A stretch of DNA of 64,000 nucleotides from the NCBI GenBank assembly GCA_022036555.1, contig CM039139.1:10676262-10740261 (forward strand), read 5' to 3'. The first letter of the stretch is position 1; each line of letters starts with the position of its first letter. The DNA is from Microstegium vimineum. Taxonomy: Eukaryota; Streptophyta; Magnoliopsida; Poales; Poaceae. Below are positions 9,033 to 20,200 of this stretch, in pieces. The notes under the pieces are model-generated. The model made no database searches. It was not told the origin of the DNA and saw nothing but the letters and a program-made list of their open reading frames with translations. A program made the translations under genes and the position numbers.

Positions 9033-11180
9033 ATGTCCCATGGGGATGGACCGCCACCCATGTTTGATGGGGATGACTTTCCTTATTGGAAAGTGCGGAT
9101 GGAGGCCTACCTTGAGGCCGTGGATGTCGGCGTTCACAAAGCTGCCACCATAGACGGATCGGTGTTCGCCGAGGATCCCTACTTTGAGAAGAACAATGCT
9201 AAGGCAAAGACCATTTTTTTTTGTGGCATTTGCAAAGATGTGTTCAACCGTGTGCGAAATTGCAAAACCGCGCATGAAATTTGGACAAACATTTGTGCTC
9301 TACACGAGGGCACTAAATGTGAAAGAGAAGAGCGTTATCACCTCATCATTGCTAAGTTAAATGTTTTCACCATGCTATCTCATGAAAATGCTAATGAAAT
9401 GTACTCTCGCTTGAATGTGCTTGTAGAGGAGTTGAATGGCCTTGCGCTCTCCCAAATGACACCGGCCGATGTGGTGCGCAAGATACTTTGTGTCCTACCA
9501 ATAGACAAGTATAGCCACATCGTCACGGTCCTTCATCAAGGCGATCTCTCCGCAACTACACCAACACAAGTGTTGGGTAAGATCAATGCTCATGAGATGT
9601 ACATGAAGATCAATGATGGAAGTCCATCCTCCTCCAAGAAGAAAGAGAAGGAGGAGAAGAAGGATTTAGCTCTCAAGGCATCTTCCAAGGAGAAGTGCAA
9701 GATCCAATATGTCATTGAAAGTGCAAGTGATGATGATGATGAAGACAACATCGTTCTTATGGTGAAGAAGACCGCCAAGATGTTGAAGAGGCTAAACAAG
9801 AATGGAGTCATGTTTGACTCAAAGAAGAAGAAATTCTTCACAAGCTCTTCAAGGAAGCCAATCTCTCAAATGAAGTGCTACAATTGCGGCACTCTTGGTC
9901 ATCTAGCTCATGCTTGCCCCGAAGAGAAGAAGGACAAGTTCAAGAACTTCAAGAAGAACAAGGGTGGCAACGATGACTCAAGTGATGATGACAAGAAGCA
10001 ATACAAGCCATACAAGAAGAAGAAGAACTTCAACTTCCACAAGAAGAAGAAGGATGGCAAGGCTTACATTGTGGGTGATTGGCTCACCAATATTGATGAT
10101 TCAAGTGACTCCTCCGATGATGAGAGTGAAGAAGAGAAGGTGGCCGCATTGGTGATTGGTTCTTCTATTCCACCGCCACCTCCTCCTTCATCGCTGGGCT
10201 TATCCTCTACACACCTATGCCTTATGGCTAAAGGTGACAAGAAGATACAAAAAGAGGATGATGGTGATGACCTCTCTAGTGATGATAGTGATGATGAAGA
10301 AGCACCCTCCTATGATGAGCTAATTAAAATTTGCAACAAGTACGCTAGCATCATAAGAAAGTACAAGAGTAAAAATGACAAACTTCTTGAAATCAAAGAA
10401 AACTTGCATGATAAGCTTGACAACTTGTCTAGTGCTAATGATGATTTGAAGCTTGAGATTAATTCTCTCACATCTAGCACTAGGGAGCTCAAAGCCTCTC
10501 TTAAGCAAGCAAATGAGAAACATGATAAGCTTGAGAGGTCATCCCAAGAGCTCCACACAAGGTACAACTTGCTAAAAGATGACTACAACCAAGTGAAAAG
10601 TGATCATGGCACACTAGTGGTAGCAAATGAATTGCTTACTCAAGATCTTACACATGTTGCTACTAACCCGTGTGCTAAGTGTGCAAGTGCTACCTCTTGT
10701 GAAATCGAGCTTGATGATGTGGCTCTTGAGCAAAGTGCTAAGTGCAAGGACAAGAGAGTTGTAGAAGCCGACAAGTATGATGATTATATGAAGATGAGAG
10801 AAGAGAACTCAAAGCTCAAGGAAGAGTTAATCAACCTCAAGGCAAACAAGCCCTTCACCATCAAGCCGGCTCAAAAAGAAGACAAAGATGCTATTATCAC
10901 TTTGATCAACTCTCTTAGAGAACAAATTGCCAAGCTCAATAATGACAAGGCCAAACTTACAAGTGGTCTTGAAAAATTCACCAAGGGCCACAATCTCCAA
11001 AGTGAGCTTCTAATGAGCACCGCCATGAAGAATGACAAGACCGGTATTGAGTTCAAGGAAAACCAAGTGATGAAGGCCAAGATCAAGATTCAAGCCAAGA
11101 ACTATTACAAGAACAAGTACAATGGCTACAATCAAGAGAAGCCAAAGCCCAAGCCTAAGAGGTGCTTTGGATGTGGATAA
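9033..11180 (+). pseudogene. gag: copia gag (nucleocapsid/capsid), stop in second zinc knuckle
   Basis: The frame begins 52 bases after the LTR and runs 715 residues to a TAA. The N-terminal 200 residues (from FDGDDFPYWKVRMEAYLE) form the copia Gag capsid region (DUF4219/UBN2 type). A CCHC zinc knuckle, CYNCGTLGHLAHACP, is near residue 280, followed by acidic and lysine-rich stretches and a long coiled coil (about 425-530). A second zinc knuckle starts at CFGCG and is cut by the stop codon at 11178-11180, with the remaining His and Cys downstream in the same frame. The large Gag with two knuckles and a coiled coil fits Sireviruses. The product would package element RNA in cytoplasmic particles; this copy is broken. 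Confidence 0.85.
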
Positions 11181-13678
11181 ATTGGTCACTTCGAGTTCCA
11201 ATGCAAGACTCCACTTCCCAAGACCTTGTCCAAGCACACTAGGCCATTTGCTCATGATGCTCACTATGTCATCAACAAAGATTCCAAGGGTAGACCACTT
11301 GTGGTGTTCCTTGGACCTCCAATTAAGAACAAGCCTAGGGTTCTTTGGGTTGCTAAGGAGTTGGTTGACAAGGCAATGGGGCCCCGCACTAAGGGGGTTC
11401 CCAAACAACAAGCTTAACTCCAAGTTGCTTGTGTGTAGGTGAACTACAATACCGGAGGGAGCCATTGGGTAATTGATAGTGGTTGCACTCAACACATGAC
11501 CGGCGACCCCCGGATGTTCACCACGCTTGATGAGGATTGTTCAAATCAAGACAAGATTACTTTTGGGGATAATTCAAAGGGCAAAGTTCAAGGCTTAGGC
11601 AAAGTGGCTATCTCCCAAGATCAATCAATTTCCAATGTCTTGCTAGTACAATCTTTAAACTTCAATTTGCTATCGGTTGGTCAACTTTGTGATCTCGGGT
11701 TCATTGTCTCTTCACTCCAAATGAGGTGATTGTGACCAAGATTGAAGATTCATCGATGATATTCAAAGGGTTCCGACACAACAACCTCTACTTAGTGGAT
11801 TTCACTTCAAATGAAGCTAACTTGCAAACTTGTCTATTCTCCAAGAATTCTTTGGGTTGGCTATGGCATAGAAGATTAGCACATGTGGGCATGTCAACCT
11901 TGAAGAAGCTTGTCAAGAAGGAAATGGTTAGAGGAATCAAGGATGTGGTGTTTGAGAAGGACAAACTTTGTAGTGCATGTCAAGCCGGAAAGCAAGTGGC
12001 AAACACTCATCCAACCAAAGCTTTCATGTCAACCTCAAGAGTCCTAGAGTTGCTACACATGGATCTATTTGGCCCTACCACCTATGTCAGTCTTGGAGGA
12101 AATCTCTATTGCTTGGTGGTATTGGATGACTACTCTCGATACACTTAGGTGTTCTTTCTTCAAGACAAGGGAGAGGCACAAGGCATCTTCAAGAAGTTTG
12201 CTACAAGAGCTCAAAATGAATTTGATGTGAAGATCAAGAAGATTAGAAGTGACAATGACACCGAATTTGTGAACACAAAGATTGAAGATTATTGTGATGA
12301 AGTGGGGATCAAGCATGAGGTGTCCGCCACATATACTCCACAACAAAATGGTGTTGTAGAGAGGAAGAATCGGACGCTCATAACTCTAGCAAGGTCTATG
12401 CTTGATGAGTACAACACTCCGGAGAAGTTTTGGGCGGAGGCAATCAACACCGCTTGCTATGCGGCAAACCGTCTCTTCATCCAAAGGCTATTAAAGAAGA
12501 CCCCCTATGAGCTTGTCAATAGGAAGAAGCCGGATATTTCATTCTTCCGAGTGTTTGGTTGCAAGGTGTACATCTACAAGAAGCGTCAACACTTGGGTAA
12601 ATTCCAACGGCGGCGTGACATTGGTTTCCTTGTTGGATATTCACTTAAATCCAAGGCATACCGTGTATTTAACAAAGCCACCGGCTTAGTTGAAGAAACG
12701 TATGACTTGGAGTTTGATGAAACTAATGGCTCCCAAGGAGCGCTTGAGGATATTGATATAGGTGATGAACCCTTGAGGGAGGCAATGAAGAATATGCCAA
12801 TTGGTGCTATCAACCCGCAAGAGGTGGAAGAAGTTGAATATGAAGGAAATCAAGATCCTTCTCCACCTCACACGCCTCAAGTTGATGAAGGAGATCAAGT
12901 GAGGGAAGCTTAAGAAGACACTCACATTCCTCAAGATCAAGCTGAGGCCGAAGCAAGAAATGTTGAAGCACCGCATCCCCCTCCTCAAGAGACAAATAGA
13001 AGATCAACACCTATCCTTCAAGCTCACCCCCATGATCAAATCATAGGGAGTCCATCAAAGGGACTAATGACTCGCTCTAGACTTGCATCTTATGTTGAAC
13101 ATCACTCGTTTGTTTCCTTTGTTGAGCCTACTAGTGTTGAAGAAGCACTTGCGGATCCGAATTGGGTGAATGCCATGCATGAAGAACTCAACAACTTCAC
13201 CCGAAACCAAGTGTGGACACTTGAAGAGAAGCCAAATGATGCAAGAATCATTGGCACCATGTGGATGTTTAGGAACAAGCAAGATGATCAAGGCGTGGTT
13301 GTGAGGAACAAAGCAAGATTGGTGGCAAAGGGGTTCTCTCAAGTAGAAGGACTCGATTTTGGAGAGACCTTTGCTCCGGTTGCAAGACTTGAAGCCATCC
13401 GTATCCTTTTGGCGTATGCTTCACATCACAAAATGAAACTTTTTCAAATGGATGTGAAGAGCGCATTCTTAAATGGTTTCATCAATGAACTTGTCTATGT
13501 CTCACAACCTCCCGGGTTTGAAGACCAAAACTGACCTAATCATGTTTTATAGGTTGTCCAAGGCACTCTACGGATTGAAGCAAGCTCCAAGAGCTTGGTA
13601 TGAGAGGCTAAGGGACTTCCTAATCAATAAGGGCTTCAAAATCGGGATCGTCGACACAACACTATTCACCAAGAAGCT
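11181..13678 (+). pseudogene. pol: copia pol, first part (protease, integrase, start of RT)
   Basis: The degenerate frame continues from gag. Protease: the DSGCTQHMTG motif near 11470. Integrase: an HHCC zinc region with HRRLAHVGM and CSACQAG at about 11867-11985, then the catalytic core with its Asp, Asp and Glu near 12061 (HMDLFG), 12245 (RSDND) and 12354 (VVERKNR). RT begins with the NPWV-like acidic region near 13160 and has QMDVKSAFLNG near 13450 and YGLKQAPRAWYERL near 13571. Visible breaks: stops near 11415 and 11436, a frameshift near 11705, in-frame stops at 12146-12148 and 12911-12913, and a frameshift near 13530. The frame ends at the junction with the gypsy element. Confidence 0.85.
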
Positions 13679-15362
13679 TGTCGGTGTTATGACCCGGGGG
13701 TCAAGACCACCAACGAGTAAATTTGTATATCGCTTGCTCCCTCTCTCAGACGTGATGCAAGATGGACACAAGGTTTATCCTAGTTCGGGCAAAGAAGGCC
13801 CTACGTCCACGGGGGAGGATGACTTGTATTATCTCGCACCCAAAACGTGCTCGTACAGGGGGGTACAAGCTGTGTTACATGGGGTTTGCCACCCGAGGGG
13901 TCGATCGAGTGGCGGGGTGTGTATGCGTGGAGTGTGAGGGTCTGAACTGAAGTCTCGGGGGTTTCCAGGGACAGCCAGCGAAAGTGAGATCCGTCGGTCG
14001 TCTCCCCGAAAGATCTTTCTCTTCTACCTCGGCTTCCCCTTTTATAGACCAAGGGGAGGTCCGAGGGTACAGGGTCCTAACTGTGGCAGTATGGGTGGCG
14101 TGTCTGAGGCACAGTGTTGGCGGAGAGACGTTGAGCACTGTGGCGGCATGGCCTTCCCGTCCTTCTGGCGTCCCCGGTCGTGGTGGCAGTAGAAGTCACT
14201 GCGGCACAGCGTCCGCAGACGGGCACGAATCCCACGGCTGAAGTGAGACGGGGCGGATTGGACAGGCCCCATACTGGAGTTGTCGGAGAGAGGGGTCGAG
14301 CCCCCCGGTCGAGGGAGGGGTCGAGCCCTGCGTGGCTCTGTCGCATTCCCGAAGTCGTCGTCGAGGGCCGCACTGTTCACTTTCCGAGGGGTACTGCTGG
14401 AGTCCGTACTCGCGTAGTGGCAACAGTGGTGGCACAGTTGACAGGAATCGGGGACTTGACGGGGAGTTGGCAGATTTGACAGCGGGCGCGGGCGCCCATG
14501 TCGTTAGGTGGTTTTACTTTAACCCATGCCGGGAGCAGTTGGGTTAGTCGAGCCTCTCGTCCGGGGGTCGTCCGTTCGACCCCTGGTCTGTCGCTCGTCG
14601 TCGAGGTAGGGTCGGAGCAGAGACAGGGTCGAAGCAGAGACTGGGTCGGAGAGGTCGAGGTATAGGTCGGGGGGTCGTCCGTTCGACCCCTCGTCCGTCC
14701 TTCGTTCGTCGAGGTGGGGGCCGGGGGGTCGTTCGCTCGCCCCCTTGGTCCGTCTTTTATCGTCGAGGTAGGAGCCGGGGGGTCGTTCGCTCGCCCCCTC
14801 GGTCCGTCTTTTGACGTCGAGGTAGGAGCCGGGGGGTCGTTCGCTCGCCCCCTCGGTCCGTCTTTTGTCGTCGAGGTAGGAGCCGGGGGGTCGTTCGAAC
14901 GACCCCTCATCCGTCTTTTGACGTCGAGGTAGGGGCCGAGGGGTCGTTCGAACGACCCCTCGTCCGTCTTTCGGCGTCGAGGTGGGGGCCGGGGGGTCGT
15001 TCGCTCGCCCCCTCGGTCCGTCTTTTATCATCGAGGTAGGAGCCGGGGGGTCGTTCGCTCGCCCCCTCGGTTCGTCTTTTGACGTCGAGGTAGGAGCCGG
15101 GGGGTCGTTCGCTCGCCCTCTCGGTCCGTCTTTTGACGTCGAGGTAGGAGCCGGGGGGTCGTTCGAACGACCCCTCGTCCGTCTTTCGGCGTCGAGGTGG
15201 GCCGACCCGTGACTTGTCGCCACAGCTGGTGTAGAGGGGGGCCCTCGAGCGATGGGCCGGGCCTTACTGAGTAGTCGGCTGGTCCCTGCCTTAAAAATAG
15301 TTGCTATGTTTAGCGTTAATTTATCGAAGGGTTTAGGGTACCCCTTACCTTCGTACCCGACA
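13679..15362 (-). repeat. 3' LTR of the gypsy element (left copy)
   Basis: This 1684-bp copy pairs with 32441-34072. Both start TGTCGGTGTTATGACC and end CGTACCCGACA, read on the plus strand, and share the AT-poor sequence between. It contains a 54-bp tandem array (14650-15190) with one more unit than the right copy, which accounts for the length difference of 52 bases. Internal frames with an 18-residue periodicity are a consequence of that array. Confidence 0.93.
14650..15190 (+). repeat. 54-bp tandem array in left gypsy LTR (10 units)
   Basis: Units start GTCGAGGT(A/G)GG and repeat every 53-55 bases: 14650, 14706, 14762, 14816, 14870, 14924, 14977, 15031, 15084 and 15138. Two classes alternate. 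One carries the perfect palindrome GGGGTCGTTCGAACGACCCC, the other GTTCGCTCGCCCCC in the same place. The period of 18 codons keeps all six frames open, giving long but meaningless ORFs of repeated Gly/Ala/Arg/Pro residues. Confidence 0.9.
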
Positions 15363-15575
15363 GTAGCCCCCGAGGCCCCAGAGGAGTGATTTAGAACTCC
15401 TCTGGGGACTATGATACACGCTTTCTCGAAGGGAGTAAGGATTACCCGGAGGTTTTGTCCTTGGCCTGCAGGGTTAGTGAGAGGTCCAACTCTCCGTGGG
15501 GTGCGCGCGAGCGCACCCCGCGGGGTAGCCCCCGAGGCCCCAGAGGAGTGATTTAGAACTCCTCTGGGGGCTATA
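15363..15575 (-). repeat. duplicated purine tract and perfect hairpin beside the 3' LTR
   Basis: GTAGCCCCCGAGG (on the minus strand a purine-rich CCTCGGGGGCTAC, the likely polypurine tract) directly abuts the LTR at 15363 and is repeated at 15525, 162 bases further in. In both copies it is followed by an inverted repeat: CCCCAGAGGAGT, an 8-base loop, then ACTCCTCTGGGG. The tract would prime plus-strand cDNA synthesis; the duplicated hairpin has no role known to me. Confidence 0.7.
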
Positions 15576-15667
15576 ATATGTTGCATCGAGGGGTTTCTTA
15601 AGGATACCTGGAGGCGTGGCACCCTGTCGAGGGGTCGATTCCATTCCTTTCCCTGAAAAGAGAAGTG

Positions 15668-16826
15668 TTCGAGGGCGGCTGTCGAACCCTACCGAGGGCC
15701 AGCCTTCGCTCCCTCGAGCGCCACTGGAGTCAGAGCGCCCCGCCCGAGAGGTCGACTCTGTCTGCCAGGTTGCGAGTTTTTCGACCCTCTTTCGTCGAGG
15801 GGTGCCGTGCGTAGTCGGGCCCTCGAGCCCTCGAATGGCTAGGCCTTCACTACCTCATAGCGTCCTTCCCACGGATCCTTGTGTTCGGATTGTGGGGGTG
15901 AAGAGCATCGTGCTATCCTCGTTAGGACTAGCCCAAAGTCCTCGGTGAGCTGTTCTCGGGCATGAGGTCCATTAGAAATGGTGCCCCGTACGGGTAAAAA
16001 TCCGAGTGAGAACTCGTGCCCCATTCGATAGGGGTCGACTAGTGGCCCGGAGGCGTTCTCATAAGTAAGACGTACGGCTTACTAAGCACGACCATGTGGA
16101 TTACTAAGGTGTCAACCCCATTCGATAGGAGTTGGTGGCTCGATGCCTCCCAGCGGAGGGATCCTTAGGTATTCCTTGGTTATGCCTCGGATATGTCCCA
16201 GGGAGCCTCGAGAGTTCGTTCTCGAGCTAGGGGCACGCGCCTGGCCTCCCCGGGACATCCCTGACTCGCGTACTCGAGGGCGGCTGTCGAACTCCGTTCG
16301 TGGAGCCAGCCTTCGCTCCCTCAAGATTTGGGGGTGGACCGGAGTCCGTTGACCATGGGTCCTTCCTGACCTCAGGTACTCGAGGGCGGCTGTCGAACCC
16401 TATGTAAGGGCCAGCCTTCGCTCCCTCAAGATTTGACGGATGGTTCGTCATCCGACGCTATCCTCAGGAGGAGGAGTCCTTCCTTGTGGAATGCCGAGGG
16501 GGAAGAATGAGTAATTATATTGAACTTGGGGACATACCTGTGTTCTTTGCCCCTCGGGCTGTAGCGCTCGAGGGAGACTATCGAACCCCACGAAGGGGCC
16601 AGCCCTTGTCCCTTCGAGGCTGTGGGGTGACCTGGGGTCGACGACCCGAGGTTTCTCCGACCTCGGGTACTCGAGGGGGGCTATCAAGCCCGTTCGTGAG
16701 CCGACCTTTGTCCCCTCGAGATTTTGGGGGTGGACCGAAGTCCTAACCCGAGGTCATTTCTGCCCTCGGGTACTCGAGGGTAGCTGTCGAACCCTCTTTC
16801 GAGGGCCAGCTCTCGCTGCCTCAAGA
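15668..16826. repeat. six dispersed hairpin repeats in the gypsy 3' region
   Basis: A unit of about 52 bases occurs at 15668-15718, 16271-16326, 16377-16430, 16567-16618, 16668-16720 and 16771-16826. Each begins with TCGAGGG, has GGCTGTCGAACC in the middle of its left arm or a variant of it, and closes with CCAGCC and CCCTCGA or CCCTCAAG. The arms TCGAGGG/CCCTCGA and GGCTG/CAGCC can pair, so each unit may fold as a hairpin. The units are separated by unlike spacers, so this is a dispersed and not a strict tandem family. Confidence 0.7.
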
Positions 16827-17042
16827 TTTCTTACCTCCGAAGATAACGCTTCCGCCCGCGCGCCTTATTAGGCGATGTCCGTTCGGCGCAACAGTGGCGG
16901 TTGCAGGGCGGAGTGCGGCGCGGAGCCCGACGATGGGACGGAACGCCTTATCCAGGGGGAATACGAGGAAGGGGAGTACAGGCGCATTAAATGCAAAGAT
17001 TCTCTTGCCTATTTCGGCGGATTCGTCCGTTGGCCTCCCGCG

Positions 17043-17050
17043 TATAAGTA
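17043..17050 (+). promoter_or_regulatory. candidate TATA box of the antisense gene
   Basis: TATAAGTA lies in a GC-rich setting about 200 bases before the ATG at 17246. It is followed by a pyrimidine-rich leader (17080-17150) like a plant 5' UTR. It is the only TATA-like sequence close upstream of the antisense gene. Function is inferred. Confidence 0.45.
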
Positions 17051-17245
17051 GCGAAGGTGAGGAGTCGGGTGTTCTTTCCGCACACTTGCCTTCCTTGCCT
17101 CCTTGCCTTCGTCTTCTCTGCCTTCTTCCCTCCGCCATTGCCTTAGGCATCCTGCGAGCTGGAACTCTGTGCAAGCGAGAGAGAGAGAGAGATAGGGAAC
17201 GTACCGTGCGCCCCTAAGTCCGAGCGAACCACCGTCCCCAATCCC

Positions 17246-20200
17246 ATGACCAAGTTCAGCCTCGTCGGCCCTGATGATTGGCCCGCGTCCTCGGTGACCG
17301 CCTCGCACCTGACGGGGTTGGTGGAGAGCGGCCTCCTCCGACCTATCACCTCGACGGAGCGTCCGGAGTGGGTGCTGCCGTCGCCGGACCACGCCGAGCC
17401 CAACCCGCCGGAGGGGTACGTGGTGTCCTTCGAGATTTTCCACCGGGCGGGACTAGGCGCCCCTCCCAGCCGCTTTCTGCGCGCGCTTCTCCACCACTAC
17501 GGCATGGAGCTCCAGCACCTCACCCGCAATGGCGTCTTCCAGGCGGCGGTCTTCGCCGCGGTGTGCGAAGGCTACCTCGGGATGGAGCCCCACTGGGAGC
17601 TGTGGCTCCACATCTTCAAGGCAAGCATCTTCCACGCCTCGGTCGACAAGGGCGCCCGCCGGATGGTCAGGGCCAGGTGCTGCTGCATCTCCGTCAAGCG
17701 GCCGGGGTGCTGGATCCCGGGGAAGTTGTCGTCGAGCCACTCCGGATGGCACTCCGGGTGGTTCTACCTTCGGAACGACGACAACCTGTTCCCGGCGTAC
17801 ACCGGGAGAACAATCGATGCGCAGCCAGACCGCTGGGGGTACGACGTCCCGACGGACAAGCAGCCCCGCCTCGTCATCCTGCTGGATTCGCTCAGAGGGA
17901 CTCACGGCGGAGATCGCCGCATCGGCGTTCCACCGGCGACGGGTCGTGCCACTGATGGCCCGACCCCTCTGCATCGACGAGATGGGTCCGGGGGTCGACC
18001 TCTCGGGCTGTCGCCTCGCCGAAGAAGAACTTACCCTGGACAGGGTGGTCCGCCGCGTCCGCCGCTTCTTCGCGGGGTCGTTCGCCGCCAAGAACGTCGC
18101 GAAGATCCCTATGAAGCCGGACAAGGGGTGCTTCGAGCTGGTACGGTTCTCTCCTCTTGTTAGAGTTCTCGCGTTCGCCCTTTCCGTCTCTTTTGCCCGC
18201 GTCTGACCGCCTCACGTTCCGCAGGGGAACGTATCCTTCTGACCCTCGCCCTCGCCGGTGAAGGAGGACCGGGCCGCGAAGGAGGCGCCTTCAGGCGGAG
18301 AAGCAGAAGGCGGACAAGGACAAAGCCAAGGAGGCCACGGCTAAGAGGGCCCGGGAGAACGAGGCGAGGGAACAGCGCCGGGCCCGACAGAGGTGTGAGG
18401 GCCTCCCTGAGGAGTTATCGCCCTCGGAAGAGGAGGACGAGGAGGAGGTGAACTGGAGCGATGTGGAGGAGGAGACGGCGCCTGAACAGGCGGCCGTTGA
18501 AACCGGCAGAGGGGAGGGGTCGACCTCTAGGTCGGCCCCTATCGTCGAAGCTGAGCCGCGGGGGGAGCGCCCCGTGGCTTCTCGGGAAGAAATGCCGCGG
18601 CAGACGCGCGCGCAGATGTCGCGATCCCCGTTGGGGGGTCGATCGAGTGAGCCCCCGACGCCTGCCGCGTAGAGCGCACGGGCGTCGGGCCCGTCGGCGC
18701 AGGTGGAGACCAGCAAGGGGACGACGGTGGCGCCGCCGGCCCCTGCCCAGGAGACGGTGCCGAGAGTCGCCTCGACCCCCGCCCCCCGGGCGGTGGTGCT
18801 CAAGAGTTCGACCAGCCCGACGGTCGTCGGGCAGAAACGCCGGGCCCCAAGGGGGTAAGTCGCCTTCGAGGGCGTTGTCCGTATTTTTCTTTTTGTTGAT
18901 AATGACCTGTGCTCATCGTTGCGCACGGGTCTCTTTCTCAGGTCGAAGCGCCCGCAGGGAGACGCTTCCTTCGCCCCTGCCAAGAAGCTGAAGGTGGGGG
19001 CCGCGGTCCAGGTAGCCGCCGAGGCCGGTCCTACTGCTCCGCCCCCTTCGACGCTCACCCCCGAGGCGGCATTGGCGGCCAAGGCCCGGGAGGTGATGGA
19101 GCGGGGGACGGCGCGGGGTGCCTCGGTGTCTGCTCAGACGGCCGAGGAGACGGGTGTGACACCCTGTGTCAAGCTTGCATTAGGATCATCATTAGCCACT
19201 AAGCACATCATGTCATTCATTCATGTTTGCATATGCTATCATCTCATGTGTGTGTTTATATGTTTTGAAACTAGAATTGAATAGGCGATTTGTGCTTAAT
19301 CTTGTGTTTAACCTGTTTAGTTAAACCTTGCTTTGCTTAGAATAAAAGTGTGGTTTGTTTATGTCTAGTTACCCTGCTTAGTTTTGTCTTATACAAGAAA
19401 ATGGAAAAGGGAATCAGAATCGAGACAGGCTGAGTGCCACCCCTCGATCTCGACCCCAGGCCAGAGGCTCGACTGAACCCGAGGCTCGATCGGCCAGTCG
19501 ATCGACGCCGCCTCGCCATCGACCTCTACCCCTCGAGTTTTACCCCTCGATGACGGACTGAGGCTTGAGCGAACGACCCCGAGCGGAAGGCTCGACCGAG
19601 TCGGAGGCTCGATCAAGCCGATCGACCCTACCCTCGATATCGACCCTCTCCCGTGCGCTGGACCGCACGCACGTGTCGCGCACGCTCGCGCGCACTCACC
19701 CGACCGCGGCTGAGTCGTACGTCGGAGTCATCCGCCGCGTGGCCGCCGATGCCTGACCGTGGAAGTGGAACACGCCATCGCCGCCGCTTCGGCTCTGCGC
19801 CGACATCGCTGTCGCCGATCGCGCTGTCTCGCTCAAATCCGCGTTAACGGCGCTAGGACCAAGTCGGCTCCGCTTTTCCGCCGCTGACGTCCTGCTTCGC
19901 CGCCACAGACCTGCCAGCCGCCCTGCCGCGCGCCGCGCCATCGTTTCGCAATAACGTCGCCGCAGTGCCGCGTCCGATCAGCGCCCCGCCTTGTCTCTTT
20001 CGAAGTTAAGCGCGAATCCGCGCTAACGGCGCGTCGACCAAGTCCCGCTCTGTTTCGTCGCCGCAAGCACGCCAGCGTCGCTGCACACCGCCGCGCCATC
20101 GCATCACGTCCCCTCTAGCAGCGCCGGTCGGCCATGACCAAGCAAAGAGGAGCGCCTATACCTCCACCACCTCCCGCACTCGTTTGCACTCATCCGCACT

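Noticed and set aside
14650..15190. Regular repeats considered as a CRISPR-like array
   Set aside because: Units are contiguous without unique spacers, sit within a plant LTR, and occur again in the paired LTR.
14519..15622. 367-residue minus-strand frame with 18-residue repeats in the gypsy LTR
   Set aside because: The period is that of the 54-bp DNA array (18 codons), which keeps all frames open. It lies in an LTR and has no family motif.
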